DNA of 25,255 bases from Microbacteriaceae bacterium (lineage in GTDB: Bacteria; Actinomycetota; Actinomycetes; Actinomycetales; Microbacteriaceae), in NCBI GenBank assembly GCA_025463665.1, contig JAODAY010000283.1:1-25255 (forward strand), in the 5' to 3' direction. The position numbers and the translations under genes are program-made. The notes below the pieces were generated by a model. That model was not told the origin of the DNA and searched no databases. It was given only the letters and a program-made list of their open reading frames with translations. Positions 7,574 to 16,362 of the stretch are shown here, piece after piece. Numbering within the stretch: position 1 is the stretch's first letter; the number at the start of each line of letters is the position of its first letter.

Positions 7574-8619
7574 AGCGAGCCTCCGGCCCGGTTGGTGCGA
7601 ACGATGAGGTAGACGAGGTAAGGGGCTCCGAGCACTCCGGTCACCACCCCGACGGGGTAGCGGGTGCCGAACGCGTACTGCCCGCAGAGGTCTGCGACGA
7701 GCACGAGCGCAGCACCGACGAGGGCGGAGGGCACGAGGAGAGACCCCCGGGGGCCGACGATGCGGGCCGCGATCGGGCCGGAAAGGAAGGCCACGAACGC
7801 GATCGGGCCCGCGGCCGCAGTAGCGAACGCGATCAGGCCGACGGCCGCAACGAGCACGGTGAGGCGTGAGCGTTCGACCCGCACGCCGAGCGCCGACGCC
7901 GTGTCATCCCCCAGCTGAAGCGACGCGAGGTTGCGGGACTGCCCGAGCAGCACCGGAGCGAGCACGACGAGCGCCAGCAGGGTCGGGGCGAGCTGCTGCC
8001 AACTCGCACCGTTGAGGCTGCCGGAGAGCCAGCGCAGGGTCTCCTGCAGGTCCCACTGTCCCGCCCGCGAGATCACGTAGGCGGTCACGCTGTCGAGCAT
8101 GGCGGCGATGCCGATTCCGATCAGGATGAGCCGCGAGCCACCGCCACCGCCCTTGAACGCGAGCAGGTAGACCAAGAGCGCGATGGCCAGGCCTGCGACT
8201 ATCGCGACAAGCGAGACGGCGGTGCCGCTGAGCCCGAGAATCACGATGGCGAACGCCGCCGCCGCGCTCGCGCCGGCGCTGATGCCGATGATGTCGGGGC
8301 TCGCGAGCGGGTTGCGGAGCATCGTCTGGAAGGCGACACCCGCCATGCCGAAGCTCAGACCCGCAGCTGTAGCGAGCACGACGCGGGGCAGGCGCAGTCG
8401 GCCGACCGTGAACGAGGCGCCCGGTACATCCTGACCGAGAATCACCCGCACCACGTCGGTAAACGAATAGAAGGTCTGGCCGACCATGAGGCTCACGACG
8501 ACGACAACCGCGATGAGGGCGACCAGAATCAGCATGACGCGACGCCGGCCCTTGGCGCGACGCACTCGGGCGCCGAGAACCCGGTCGAGTGTCGAACCGG
8601 TCGCCGCGGGCGCGCTCAC
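7570..8619 (-). CDS. Iron-siderophore ABC transporter permease (FecCD family, second subunit)
   Basis: A 349-residue FecCD-family permease (PF01032) with about nine to ten hydrophobic segments, preceded by a short arginine-rich cytoplasmic N-terminus (RVRRAKGRRR). Family landmarks are LRLPRVVLATAAGLSFGMAG, MLRNPLASPDIIGISAGAS, the helix after LGDDTASALGVRVERSRL that contacts the ATPase, and GPIAFVAFLSGPIAARIVG. The start is GTG at 8619, which overlaps the upstream permease stop as GTGA; the longer open frame reads through that gene out of frame. It ends in an ATGA overlap with the ATPase. Forms a heterodimeric channel with the 8616-9659 product. Confidence 0.95.
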   Translation of the reverse strand: MSAPAATGSTLDRVLGARVRRAKGRRRVMLILVALIAVVVVVSLMVGQTFYSFTDVVRVILGQDVPGASFTVGRLRLPRVVLATAAGLSFGMAGVAFQTMLRNPLASPDIIGISAGASAAAAFAIVILGLSGTAVSLVAIVAGLAIALLVYLLAFKGGGGGSRLILIGIGIAAMLDSVTAYVISRAGQWDLQETLRWLSGSLNGASWQQLAPTLLALVVLAPVLLGQSRNLASLQLGDDTASALGVRVERSRLTVLVAAVGLIAFATAAAGPIAFVAFLSGPIAARIVGPRGSLLVPSALVGAALVLVADLCGQYAFGTRYPVGVVTGVLGAPYLVYLIVRTNRAGGSL

Positions 8620-9659
8620 AGTGCCCGCACTCTCTGTCGGCGCACGATGGCGATGAACACCGGGGCGCCGATGAGGGCGGTGATGATGCCGACGTCGATC
8701 TCGCCCGGCCGGGCAACGACTCGCCCGATGACGTCTGCGGCGACGAGCAGAACGGCTCCGGCGAGCGCCGAGAAGGGCAGCAGCCAGCGCTGGTCGACGC
8801 CGACGAGGAGGCGGCAGAGGTGCGGCACCACGAGACCGACGAAGCCGATCGGGCCGGCGATCGCGGTCGCCGCCCCGCACAGCAACACGGCGCCCAGGGC
8901 CGCGACGACACGCACCACGGCGACCCGCTCCCCCAGGCTCGCGGCAACGTCGTCACCGAGGGCGAGCGAGTTGAGGCTGCGTGCCGCGAGCAGGCTGATG
9001 GCGCAGCCCGCGACAAAGAAGGGCAGCATCGGCCGGATGCTGTCGAACGACGCCCCACCTACCCCGCCGATCTGCCACGAGACTATGGTCGCCGAGATGT
9101 CTCCTCGCGGCAGCGAGACCGCGGTCACGAACGAGGCGAGGGCGGCGGATGTCGCGGCCCCGGCCAGCGCGAGCTTCAGTGGTGTCGCTCCCCCACGCCC
9201 GAGAGAGCCGACCGTGTACACGAAGACCGCGGCGACGGCCGCTCCCGCGACGGCGGCCCAGATGTAGCCCGTGGCGGTGGAGAGCCCGAACCAGGCGATG
9301 CCCGTGACGACGGCGAGCGAGGCGCCCATGTTGACGCCGAGGATGCTGGGATCGGCGAGCGGATTGCGGGTGACCGCCTGCATGACGGCGCCCGCGAGAC
9401 CGAGTGCCGCCCCGACGATCGCCGCGAGCAGTGTGCGCGGCACTCGTTTGTTCACGGCGGCCTGCCCGAGGGTGTCGAGCGACCCGCCGAGACCCAGGAG
9501 CATGTCGCCGATCGAGACGGTGCGCGAGCCGATCGCGAGCGATGCCACCATGAGCAGCGCGAGCAGCACGACGAGGGCGAGCAACCACGACAGGCGCACC
9601 CGATTCGGGCGCCGTAGCGAGGCGACGTTCGAATCCCGGCGCGTTATGGTTGCGGTCAC
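8616..9659 (-). CDS. Iron-siderophore ABC transporter permease (FecCD family, first subunit)
   Basis: A 347-residue FecCD permease. Typical segments are KRVPRTLLAAIVGAALGLAG, QAVTRNPLADPSILGVNMGA, NSLALGDDVAASLGERV (ATPase-coupling loop) and AGPIGFVGLVVPHLCRLLVG near the C-terminus. The GTG start at 9659 forms a GTGA overlap with the stop of the binding-protein gene, and its own stop forms another GTGA with the next permease. With the partner permease it makes the membrane channel receiving ferric siderophore from the binding lipoprotein. The two permeases are clearly paralogous but divergent, as usual for FepD/FepG-like pairs. Confidence 0.95.
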   Translation of the reverse strand: MTATITRRDSNVASLRRPNRVRLSWLLALVVLLALLMVASLAIGSRTVSIGDMLLGLGGSLDTLGQAAVNKRVPRTLLAAIVGAALGLAGAVMQAVTRNPLADPSILGVNMGASLAVVTGIAWFGLSTATGYIWAAVAGAAVAAVFVYTVGSLGRGGATPLKLALAGAATSAALASFVTAVSLPRGDISATIVSWQIGGVGGASFDSIRPMLPFFVAGCAISLLAARSLNSLALGDDVAASLGERVAVVRVVAALGAVLLCGAATAIAGPIGFVGLVVPHLCRLLVGVDQRWLLPFSALAGAVLLVAADVIGRVVARPGEIDVGIITALIGAPVFIAIVRRQRVRAL

Positions 9660-10684
9660 GTGGTCTTGTCGGCCGCCTCGGCCAGGAGCGCCAGGTAGTC
9701 GTCGAGCACCCAGGAGATGGCGAGCGGGGTCGGATTCGCCGCGGTGCCGAGCGGGCTCGTTCCGGGCAGCGCGACGATGGCGTTGTTCGCGACCGCGGGC
9801 ATCTGGGAGAGCAGCGGGTCGCCCTCGAGGGTTGCGATCAATTCGTCGTCACCGTAGGTCACGATGATGTCGACGTCGGCGAAGATGTCGACCTGCTCGG
9901 CGCTGATGGTGCCCGAGAATGCGGAATCGTCGGAGGACGCCTCGACGACGCTCGCCGGTGTCGACAGACCGAGATCCTCGAAGAACGCGGAACGGGTGTC
10001 GTTGGCGGTGTAGAAGCTGACCTCGCTCAGGTCCGTGGGGTCGACGTGGGTGAGGAACATGGTGGACTTGCCCTCAAGCTGCGGGTAGGCGGCGACGGCG
10101 TCGGTGATCTCTTTGTCGATGTCGGCGATGAGCGTGTCGCCCTCGTCCGCCATGCCGAGCCCCTCGCTGTTGAAGGCGATCACGTCGCGCCACGAGGTCG
10201 CCCATGGAGCCTCCGGGTATGCAACGACCGGGGCTATCTCGCTCAGGGTGTCGTAGTCCTCCTGGGTCAGGCCGGAGTAGGCCGCGAGGATCACGTCGGG
10301 CTTCGTGTCGGCGACGGCCTCGAAATCGATGCCGTCGGTCTCGTCGAAGAGCACGGGAACGTCGGCGCCGAGCTCGTCGAGCTTTTCGGTGACCCAGGGC
10401 AGCACGCCGTCGCCGTCATCGTCGCCAAAATTGGCCGCAGCCATGCCGACCGGCACGACTCCGAGCGCGAGTGGGACCTCGTGGTTCGCCCAGTTCACCG
10501 TGGCAACGCGCTCCGGTTTCGCATCGAGGGTCGTCGTGCCGAGGGCGTGCTCGATCGTGATGGGGTAACCGTCGCGGGGAGCCGCGGCCGTGTCGCTGGC
10601 GGTGGCTGAGCCGCTGCACCCGGCAAGGGTCATCACTACGGCGGCAGCCGCGGCGGCGGCAATCAGGGGACGACGAGGAGGCAT
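9656..10684 (-). CDS. Iron-siderophore ABC transporter substrate-binding lipoprotein
   Basis: A 342-residue periplasmic-binding-type lipoprotein (PF01497, FecB/FepB-like). It has an Arg-positive N-terminus, an alanine-rich hydrophobic stretch and lipobox TLAGC with the lipidated Cys at 23. The start is therefore put at the ATG at 10684 rather than at a longer frame 26 codons upstream. Family signatures are KPERVATVNWANHEVPLALG in the first lobe and QEDYDTLSEIAPVVAY in the second. It captures ferric siderophore at the outer face of the membrane. First gene of the five-gene operon; a DtxR/IdeR box lies 80 bp upstream, so transcription should be repressed when iron is sufficient. The ribosome-binding site is weak (GAGAG, long spacing). 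Confidence 0.95.
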   Translation of the reverse strand: MPPRRPLIAAAAAAAVVMTLAGCSGSATASDTAAAPRDGYPITIEHALGTTTLDAKPERVATVNWANHEVPLALGVVPVGMAAANFGDDDGDGVLPWVTEKLDELGADVPVLFDETDGIDFEAVADTKPDVILAAYSGLTQEDYDTLSEIAPVVAYPEAPWATSWRDVIAFNSEGLGMADEGDTLIADIDKEITDAVAAYPQLEGKSTMFLTHVDPTDLSEVSFYTANDTRSAFFEDLGLSTPASVVEASSDDSAFSGTISAEQVDIFADVDIIVTYGDDELIATLEGDPLLSQMPAVANNAIVALPGTSPLGTAANPTPLAISWVLDDYLALLAEAADKTT

Positions 10685-10763
10685 GGGGGTTTCGCTCTCG
10701 AATCGAAGGGAGAACGCCGCCGGTGGTCGTCGCGTGACCGCGCCAACCACCGGAGCGGCCAAT

Positions 10764-10782
10764 GTAGGTTAGCCTAACCTAT
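10764..10782 (-). promoter_or_regulatory. DtxR/IdeR iron box controlling the siderophore operon
   Basis: The 17-bp core reads TAGGTTAGGCTAACCTA on the operon strand, a perfect inverted repeat of 8-bp half-sites around one central base. It agrees with the known DtxR/IdeR consensus (TTAGGTTAGGCTAACCTAA) at 17 of 19 positions; only the outermost base on each side differs. It sits between the stop of the reductase gene (10784) and the binding-protein start (10684), where an iron-loaded repressor would block transcription. The surrounding TAGGAT/TAGGCT hexamers could serve as a -10 element, but no clear -35 is visible. Confidence 0.93.
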
Positions 10783-10783
10783 C

Positions 10784-11359
10784 CTATTTCGGCACGGCCC
10801 GTTTCCCGGGAAGCACGTCGTAGATCAGCCGGGCGAACTGGCCGTGGGCCACTGCTGACACCAGACGCAGCCGGTCGGATTCGAGGCGTCTCGGGAGTAG
10901 TGGCGCACCACCGTCGAGTGCGACCGGTGCGATCGACAGCGCAATCCTGTCGAGGGCCCCCGCGTCGAGGAATTGGCCGGCGAGGTCGCCTCCCCCGACG
11001 ACCCAGATGTCACCGTCGCCCGCGGCTTCGCGAATGGCGGGCAGAACCTCTGACACGGAGCCGCGAACGAATCGCACATCGGCGCCCTCCGGAGTCGGGA
11101 GTGCGCGGGTCGTGAACACGAACGTCGGGCGGTCACCGTGAAAATCGGCCCACTTCTCCGGATGGGCGAGGATGTCTGTCTCGGCGAGCACCCACTCGTA
11201 GGTCGTCGAGCCCTCGACCTGCGCCCCCAGCCCGGTCGGGATGAGACCGTCGTCGGGATGCTCCCCGCCGTCCACCGCAAAGAGCCACGCCAGGGAGTTG
11301 TCGGTGTCGGCGATCCACCCGTTGATCGTGGTCGCGGTATCGAAGAGTATGCGTGCCAT
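10784..11359 (-). CDS. Dihydrofolate-reductase-family protein (RibD C-terminal domain)
   Basis: A 191-residue protein of the RibD C-terminal/DHFR-like family (PF01872), single-domain type. Members are NADPH-dependent reductases of mostly unknown substrate. Features are the N-terminus MARILFDTATTINGWIAD, the substrate/cofactor region FVFTTRALP, the glycine-rich IWVVGGGDLAGQFLDAGALD and the end motif ALSIAPVALDGGAPLL. Start ATG at 11359 gives the usual family N-terminus; the frame runs on upstream into remnants of a broken gene, and no good ribosome-binding site is seen. It lies immediately upstream of the iron box but is not clearly part of that operon. Confidence 0.9.
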   Translation of the reverse strand: MARILFDTATTINGWIADTDNSLAWLFAVDGGEHPDDGLIPTGLGAQVEGSTTYEWVLAETDILAHPEKWADFHGDRPTFVFTTRALPTPEGADVRFVRGSVSEVLPAIREAAGDGDIWVVGGGDLAGQFLDAGALDRIALSIAPVALDGGAPLLPRRLESDRLRLVSAVAHGQFARLIYDVLPGKRAVPK

Positions 11360-11426
11360 GACGGCGATGCTAACCAACCGCGTGCACCCGCGGCAGGGGT
11401 TCCGTGGGTTGATCGCCGCCTCGCCG

Positions 11427-11908
11427 TCAGCGGCCGGCGCCGCCCACGCCGAGACGGAGTCGCCGGGCGTCCGTGCGACGGGCGTCGGCGAACCACTGCG
11501 AGAAAAAACGATGAGGAGCGCCACCTCGAGGAGGTCGCCGCCGTACGACATGATCATCGCGCCGAGCTCGGCGGCGGGAGCCGCGGAGCCGGTCGGCGGG
11601 TGACCGAAAATCTGCTTCGCGAGAATCGAGTGGCTGCGATCGGGGAGAACTCGCGGTGCCGCGCGGCGGCCAGCAGGAAGAACCCCGCCACGAGCGCGAT
11701 CAGTTCCGCGGCGTGGAGCAGGCCCTCGGATACCAGGGCGAGGTCGGACGTCGCCCGGTCGTAGAAATGGTGCCATGCCAGGAGCTGGTGGAAGACGATT
11801 TCATCGACCGCGGCCATTATGCCGACGCCGATGGAATGCCGACCAGAACGACTCGTCGCGCAGAACCGCACTGCTCCCCGATGCCGATGTCGTCGATGCC
11901 CGTGCCAT
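11427..11908 (-). pseudogene. Decayed DUF2243 / CtaG-like membrane protein remnant
   Basis: Pieces of two membrane-protein families occur in succession in different frames. A good ribosome-binding site (GAGGGAGG) and ATG at 11908 open a frame ending in RDESFWSAF. Dropping one base at about 11833-11834 continues it as IGVGIMAAVDEIVFHQLLAW and LVSEGLLHAAELIALVAGFF, typical of the DUF2243 N-terminal half. Near 11650 the sequence passes into another frame, HSILAKQIFGHPP then ELGAMIMSYGGDLLEVALLI, which resembles the C-terminus of actinobacterial CtaG-type cytochrome oxidase assembly proteins. A further one-base slip in the A6 run at 11503-11508 would restore FFSQWFADARR up to a stop at 11427. The simplest reading is a deletion fusing adjacent DUF2243 and ctaG-like genes, plus two frameshifts. 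Family names come from motif memory. Confidence 0.68.
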
Positions 11909-12023
11909 CCCGGCCTCCCTCTCACCCCGACCTTACGGACCCGGCCCTCCGCTCGCGTAGACCCCGCGGGGCGATCCACGGGTTGGCGCACGTCACGCCG
12001 TGAGAACGGATGCCTCGTCGGGA

Positions 12024-12449
12024 TCAGGCGGCCGGGAGCCAGTATTCCCCGAGCCACTCCAAAAACTGTTGAGCTTCGTTGTCAGCATGCATGAGTCGCG
12101 TCTTGCCCCTGCGCTCGAAGAAGTCCTCGAAGCCCTCGAGTTCCTTCACCGAATCGTCACTCAGCGCGCGAAAACCCATCGTCCATTCGGGGAACTGGCG
12201 CACCTCGATCGACTTCTCTCGCATCATCTGAACATTGCGGTGATTGGGGTCGGCGGCGATAGTCGCGAATTTGGCTCGCACCTGTTCGTCGGCACCTTCG
12301 ATGATCTGGACGAAACGACCACCGTGATAGAGAAGTGCGCCGGTGATGTCGTCTCGCTCGTTGTTCTCTCGGGCGCGAATCAACAGGGCGGCGACATCGC
12401 CGTCCGACAGCGGCGTCGCTGCGACGCTCACATACGCGATGGATAACAA
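12024..12449 (-). CDS. BLUF-domain blue-light photoreceptor
   Basis: A 141-residue stand-alone BLUF (sensor of blue light using FAD) protein. The flavin-site residues are all present at the canonical spacing of AppA (Tyr21, Asn45, Gln63, Trp104, Met106): here Tyr6 (IAYVSVA), Asn30 (NNERDDITG), Gln48 (GRFVQIIEG), Trp89 and Met91 (EWTMGF). It should therefore photocycle. After the BLUF core about 45 residues form a helical C-terminal cap, with no output domain, so signalling must go through a partner protein or a BLUF oligomer. The start is a TTG at 12449, chosen because CCGGAGG lies 6 nt upstream. No obvious partner is encoded nearby; neighbours on both sides are pseudogenes. Confidence 0.93.
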   Translation of the reverse strand: MLSIAYVSVAATPLSDGDVAALLIRARENNERDDITGALLYHGGRFVQIIEGADEQVRAKFATIAADPNHRNVQMMREKSIEVRQFPEWTMGFRALSDDSVKELEGFEDFFERRGKTRLMHADNEAQQFLEWLGEYWLPAA

Positions 12450-12496
12450 ATGCGACCTCCGGAGTCTGTTCCGGACCGATTATCCACGAACGATGG

Positions 12497-13378
<882 letters not shown>

Positions 13379-13456
13379 CTGACCGCCTCGTTCGGCGCAT
13401 GGCCGCAGCTCATGCACAATAGCCGTGAGTCAAACTCCGGCGAAAGGTGGACGAGC

Positions 13457-14212
13457 ATGCCGCTGTGGTTGCAGGCCCCGTTGTGGGGAACGGTGGCGGG
13501 CGCGGCGCTCGTGCTCGGCGCGGCGTTGTCGTGGAGGTGGAACATCCCACCCAAGGTCGTCTCCCTGGTCATGTCCTTCGGCGCGGGAGTCTTGTTCTCC
13601 GCCCTGGCGTTTGACCTGGTCGACGAGGCCGCCCGCTCCGGCGGGCTGTGGGCGACCGCGGCCGGTTTTCTGGCCGGCGCCGGCGTCTACGTCGCGGCGA
13701 ACGCCGTGCTGGCCGGGCGCGGAGCCCAACACCGGAAGCGCTCCGGCGGAAAACAGCCCTCCGAAACGGACACGCCGGGCAGCGGTACCGCGATCGCGAT
13801 TGGAGCGCTACTCGACGGCATCCCGGAATCCGTCGTCCTCGGCCTCGGTCTTGTCGCCGGCGGCGCGGTCAGCCCCGCCATGTTGGCAGCGGTGTTCATC
13901 TCCAACGTTCCGGAGGGCCTCTCCAGCGCCGCCGGGATGAAGAAGGCAGGCCGGAGTGCCCGATACGTATTCGGGGTGTGGGGAGGCATCGCCCTGATCT
14001 CGGGAATCGCTTCGCTCGTCGGGTATGTCAGCCTGCAGAACGCCTCGGACGGGCTCGTCGCGTTCATCACTGCGACCGCCGCCGGTGCCATACTCGCGAT
14101 GCTGGCCGACACCATGATTCCCGAAGCTTTCGAGGAGCACCACCTGCTCACCGGCCTTGTCACCGCTGTGGGATTTCTCACCGCCTTCACGATCAGCCAG
14201 ACCGGCGGCTGA
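13457..14212 (+). CDS. ZIP-family metal transporter
   Basis: A 251-residue multi-pass membrane protein (about eight segments) of the ZIP family (PF02535), which carries divalent metals such as zinc into the cytoplasm. The two central helices hold GALLDGIPESVVLGLGL (about 117-133) and FISNVPEGLSSAAGM (147-161), corresponding to the HNxPEG metal-site helices of ZupT-like proteins. Here Asp120 and Asn150 stand in place of the usual histidines, as in a divergent prokaryotic subgroup, so metal preference is uncertain. A basic, serine-rich loop (about 88-108) replaces the usual His-rich loop. The last helix pair contains ADTMIPEAFEEHHLLTGL. Start ATG at 13457 has GAAAGGTGG about 6 nt upstream and removes a non-homologous extension. 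Intact despite broken genes on both sides. Confidence 0.9.
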   Translation: MPLWLQAPLWGTVAGAALVLGAALSWRWNIPPKVVSLVMSFGAGVLFSALAFDLVDEAARSGGLWATAAGFLAGAGVYVAANAVLAGRGAQHRKRSGGKQPSETDTPGSGTAIAIGALLDGIPESVVLGLGLVAGGAVSPAMLAAVFISNVPEGLSSAAGMKKAGRSARYVFGVWGGIALISGIASLVGYVSLQNASDGLVAFITATAAGAILAMLADTMIPEAFEEHHLLTGLVTAVGFLTAFTISQTGG

Positions 14213-14238
14213 GGGCGGTTGAACGATCGCGGCGTCGG

Positions 14239-14254
14239 GGCCATGATTATGGCC
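14239..14254 (+). terminator. Possible hairpin after the ZIP gene
   Basis: Perfect 6-bp inverted repeat GGCCAT / ATGGCC with a GATT tetraloop, 27 nt past the ZIP stop codon. There is no following T-run, so it is at best a weak or Rho-assisted terminator. The sequence from 14213 to 14316 holds no gene that I can see. Confidence 0.35.
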
Positions 14255-14316
14255 AAGGGCGAAGGCGCCACTGTTATCCGAACACCCGATCAGGGTATGC
14301 GGGGTTTCGCGACAGG

Positions 14317-14879
14317 AAGTACCTGACGGCGATCTGGGATGGGGTGGAGCGACCCCGCCAAACCTCGGCGTCGCTCGCCTGCTCGTCGAACGTGGTCATG
14401 ACGTGGTGGTCTACGGCGACGCGGCGCTCGCTGCGGATGTCGTGCGGACGGGCGCGACCTACCGATCCTGGCCGACGGCGCCGCAACGTCTTTCTAATCA
14501 CCGGTTTGTCGGCGAGATTCGCAGCAGACGTCGCCTCCGCACCGCGAGATTTTCCCGAAGGCCGACCTCGTGGTCACCCACGCGGGCCACGGCACGCTGA
14601 TCAAGGCAATTGCAGCCGGGGTGCCCGCCTTGTGCATCCCGCTCGGTCGCGATCAGCCCCGACAACGCCGCCCGCGCAGTGCGCCACGGCGTCGGGAAGA
14701 CGCTGTCCCGGCGTGCAGATGCAGCCGCCATAGCCGACGCCATAATGACGATGCTGAGAGAGCCGTCGTATCGCGCCGCGGCGGCCGACCTCGGGATGAA
14801 GATCCGCGCCGAGGCCGACTCGGGTACCCTCATGGCGGAACTGGAGGGCCTGGGGCGGTCGAGCAACGCGCACACGTGA
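14317..14879 (+). pseudogene. UGT/MGT-type glycosyltransferase remnant (internal deletion, frameshifts)
   Basis: The start (14317, frame 1) reads KYLTAIWDG. A slip in the GGGG run at 14341-14344 moves it to frame 3: GGATPPNLGVARLLVERGHD, then VVVYGDAALAADVVRTGATY and SWPTAPQRLSN, the N-terminal acceptor-binding domain of a macrolide-type glycosyltransferase. At about 14500-14550 the sequence jumps to frame 2 with IFPKADLVVTHAGHGTLIKA and GVPALCIPLGRDQP, the C-terminal nucleotide-sugar site. An extra C in the CCCC at 14655-14658 shifts to frame 3 (DNAARAVRHGVGKTL) up to the stop at 14877-14879. About 200 residues between the halves are missing compared with the ~400-residue family, so the product cannot work. 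No start codon is evident. Family call is strong; the donor and acceptor are unknown. Confidence 0.82.
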
Positions 14880-14889
14880 CGAGCGGCGA

Positions 14890-16362
14890 TCAGGCAAGGC
14901 TCCCTGCGCGCCGCCCGAACACCATTCCCGCGGCCAGGCCGGACCCACCGGGATAGTTGACACTGAACAGGCCGCCCAGTGCCTCGCCGCAGGCGAAAAG
15001 CCCGGGGATCGGCTCCCCCGACTCGGCCAGTACCCGCCCGTGAGTGTCGCCCTTGAGGCCGCCGAAGGTGAACGTAATCCCGCAGGTGACCGGGTAGGCG
15101 TAGAACGGTCCGACGTCGAGGGGTGACGCCCAATTGCTCTTAGGGGGCACGACCCGGGCGGCACGGCCGTCTTTCACGGTCGGATCAAACGTGATCGTGG
15201 TGTCGATGGAGGCGTTGTACTCGGCGACGGTGCGAGAGAACTGCTCCGCATCGACGTCGAGCTCGCGGCCGAGCTCCTCGATCGAATCGGCGATGACAAC
15301 GCTGATGCCCGGCATGTCGTATTCCTCGGTGCGAAGCATCGGGCGCAGAGTGGCATCGAAAATCTGGTAGGCCACGGAGCCTGGCTGCTTGAGTATCTCC
15401 TTGCCGTATTTCGCGTAGGTGTAGTTGCGAAAATCGGCGCCCTCGTCGAGGAAGCGCTCTCCCCTGCTGTTGACGATGATGCCCAGCGGATAGCTCTGCC
15501 TCGTCAGTCTGTTTGTAAGCTCGCGATTCGACTCGTTCTGTGCGGTGAAAGCGTCCCACTGCACGGAGTGGGCAGTCGTCCAGTCGCCACCCTTCGCCGC
15601 GCCGTTCTTGAGCGCAGCGGTGAGCATGTCACCTGTGTTGTACGGCGTGCCGCGCACCTTCGCGTTGCCCCACCCCTGCCCGAGGTACTGCTCACGCCAT
15701 TCTGCGTTCGATTCGAAGCCGCCGGCCGCGATGACGACGCTTTCCGCATGCAGTTCGAGCGTGCCATCCGGACCCTCGTATTGCACGCCCACTACGTCGT
15801 CGCCATCCAGAATGAGGTCGGTTGCGCGGGCCCCGTATCGAATCTCGACGCCGAGTTCTTCGGCAACCCGCGTGTGATCAGCGATCATCCCCTCACCGCC
15901 ACCGACGTTGCCGACGTGGAGGCCTCCCCAGAACAGGTAGCTCCCGTCGGGACGCTCGTACGCCTGCCGCTCGTACATGAGCCGGAACTTGAGCCCGAGC
16001 GAGTGCAGCCAGCGCACGGCGTCCTGCGTTTCGGTCACCAGCACCTGGGCGAGATCAGGATCGGTTCGTCCCTCGGTGACCTTGTGCAGGTCCCGCAGAT
16101 ACTCCTCGGAGCTATACGGAGGAACCTCCGTGATTTCGTGTCGAGCGTCTGGTTCGATGAAATCCACGATGTCGTCGAGCCCGGCGTGGTTCATCCGCGT
16201 CGCCCCGGCGGTATAGAAGCTGTTGCCGCCGGCCATCTCGCGCTCACCGCGCTCCAGAAGCACAACACGACGTCCTCGCTCGGCTGCAGCGTCAGCAGCC
16301 GCGAATCCCGCGTTCCCCCCGCCAATCACGATGACGTCGTAGTGTGCGGAGTGCTCGATCAA
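14890..16362 (-). CDS. FAD-dependent dehydrogenase, TcuA-like (FAD-binding-2 family)
   Basis: A 490-residue soluble flavoprotein of the fumarate-reductase/3-ketosteroid-dehydrogenase superfamily (PF00890), closest in layout to tricarballylate dehydrogenase TcuA. FAD binding is shown by GGGNAGFAAA (14-23) with Glu37 ending strand 2, AGGNSFYTAGATRMN, the substrate-domain motif SVVIAAGGFESN, and the C-terminal GLFACGEALGGLFSVNYPGG (FAD ribityl site). The TTG start at 16362 overlaps the upstream MmgE/PrpD stop as TTGA and has AAGGAG 6 nt upstream. Last gene of the catabolic operon. Expected to introduce or reduce a C=C next to carboxylates or ketones; the actual substrate is unknown. No haem or secretion signal is seen. 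Confidence 0.88.
   Translation of the reverse strand: MIEHSAHYDVIVIGGGNAGFAAADAAAERGRRVVLLERGEREMAGGNSFYTAGATRMNHAGLDDIVDFIEPDARHEITEVPPYSSEEYLRDLHKVTEGRTDPDLAQVLVTETQDAVRWLHSLGLKFRLMYERQAYERPDGSYLFWGGLHVGNVGGGEGMIADHTRVAEELGVEIRYGARATDLILDGDDVVGVQYEGPDGTLELHAESVVIAAGGFESNAEWREQYLGQGWGNAKVRGTPYNTGDMLTAALKNGAAKGGDWTTAHSVQWDAFTAQNESNRELTNRLTRQSYPLGIIVNSRGERFLDEGADFRNYTYAKYGKEILKQPGSVAYQIFDATLRPMLRTEEYDMPGISVVIADSIEELGRELDVDAEQFSRTVAEYNASIDTTITFDPTVKDGRAARVVPPKSNWASPLDVGPFYAYPVTCGITFTFGGLKGDTHGRVLAESGEPIPGLFACGEALGGLFSVNYPGGSGLAAGMVFGRRAGSLA

Noticed and set aside
9650..10609. 319-aa plus-strand open frame opposite the siderophore-binding protein
   Set aside because: The opposite strand encodes a complete lipoprotein with family motifs; this translation has no recognisable domain.
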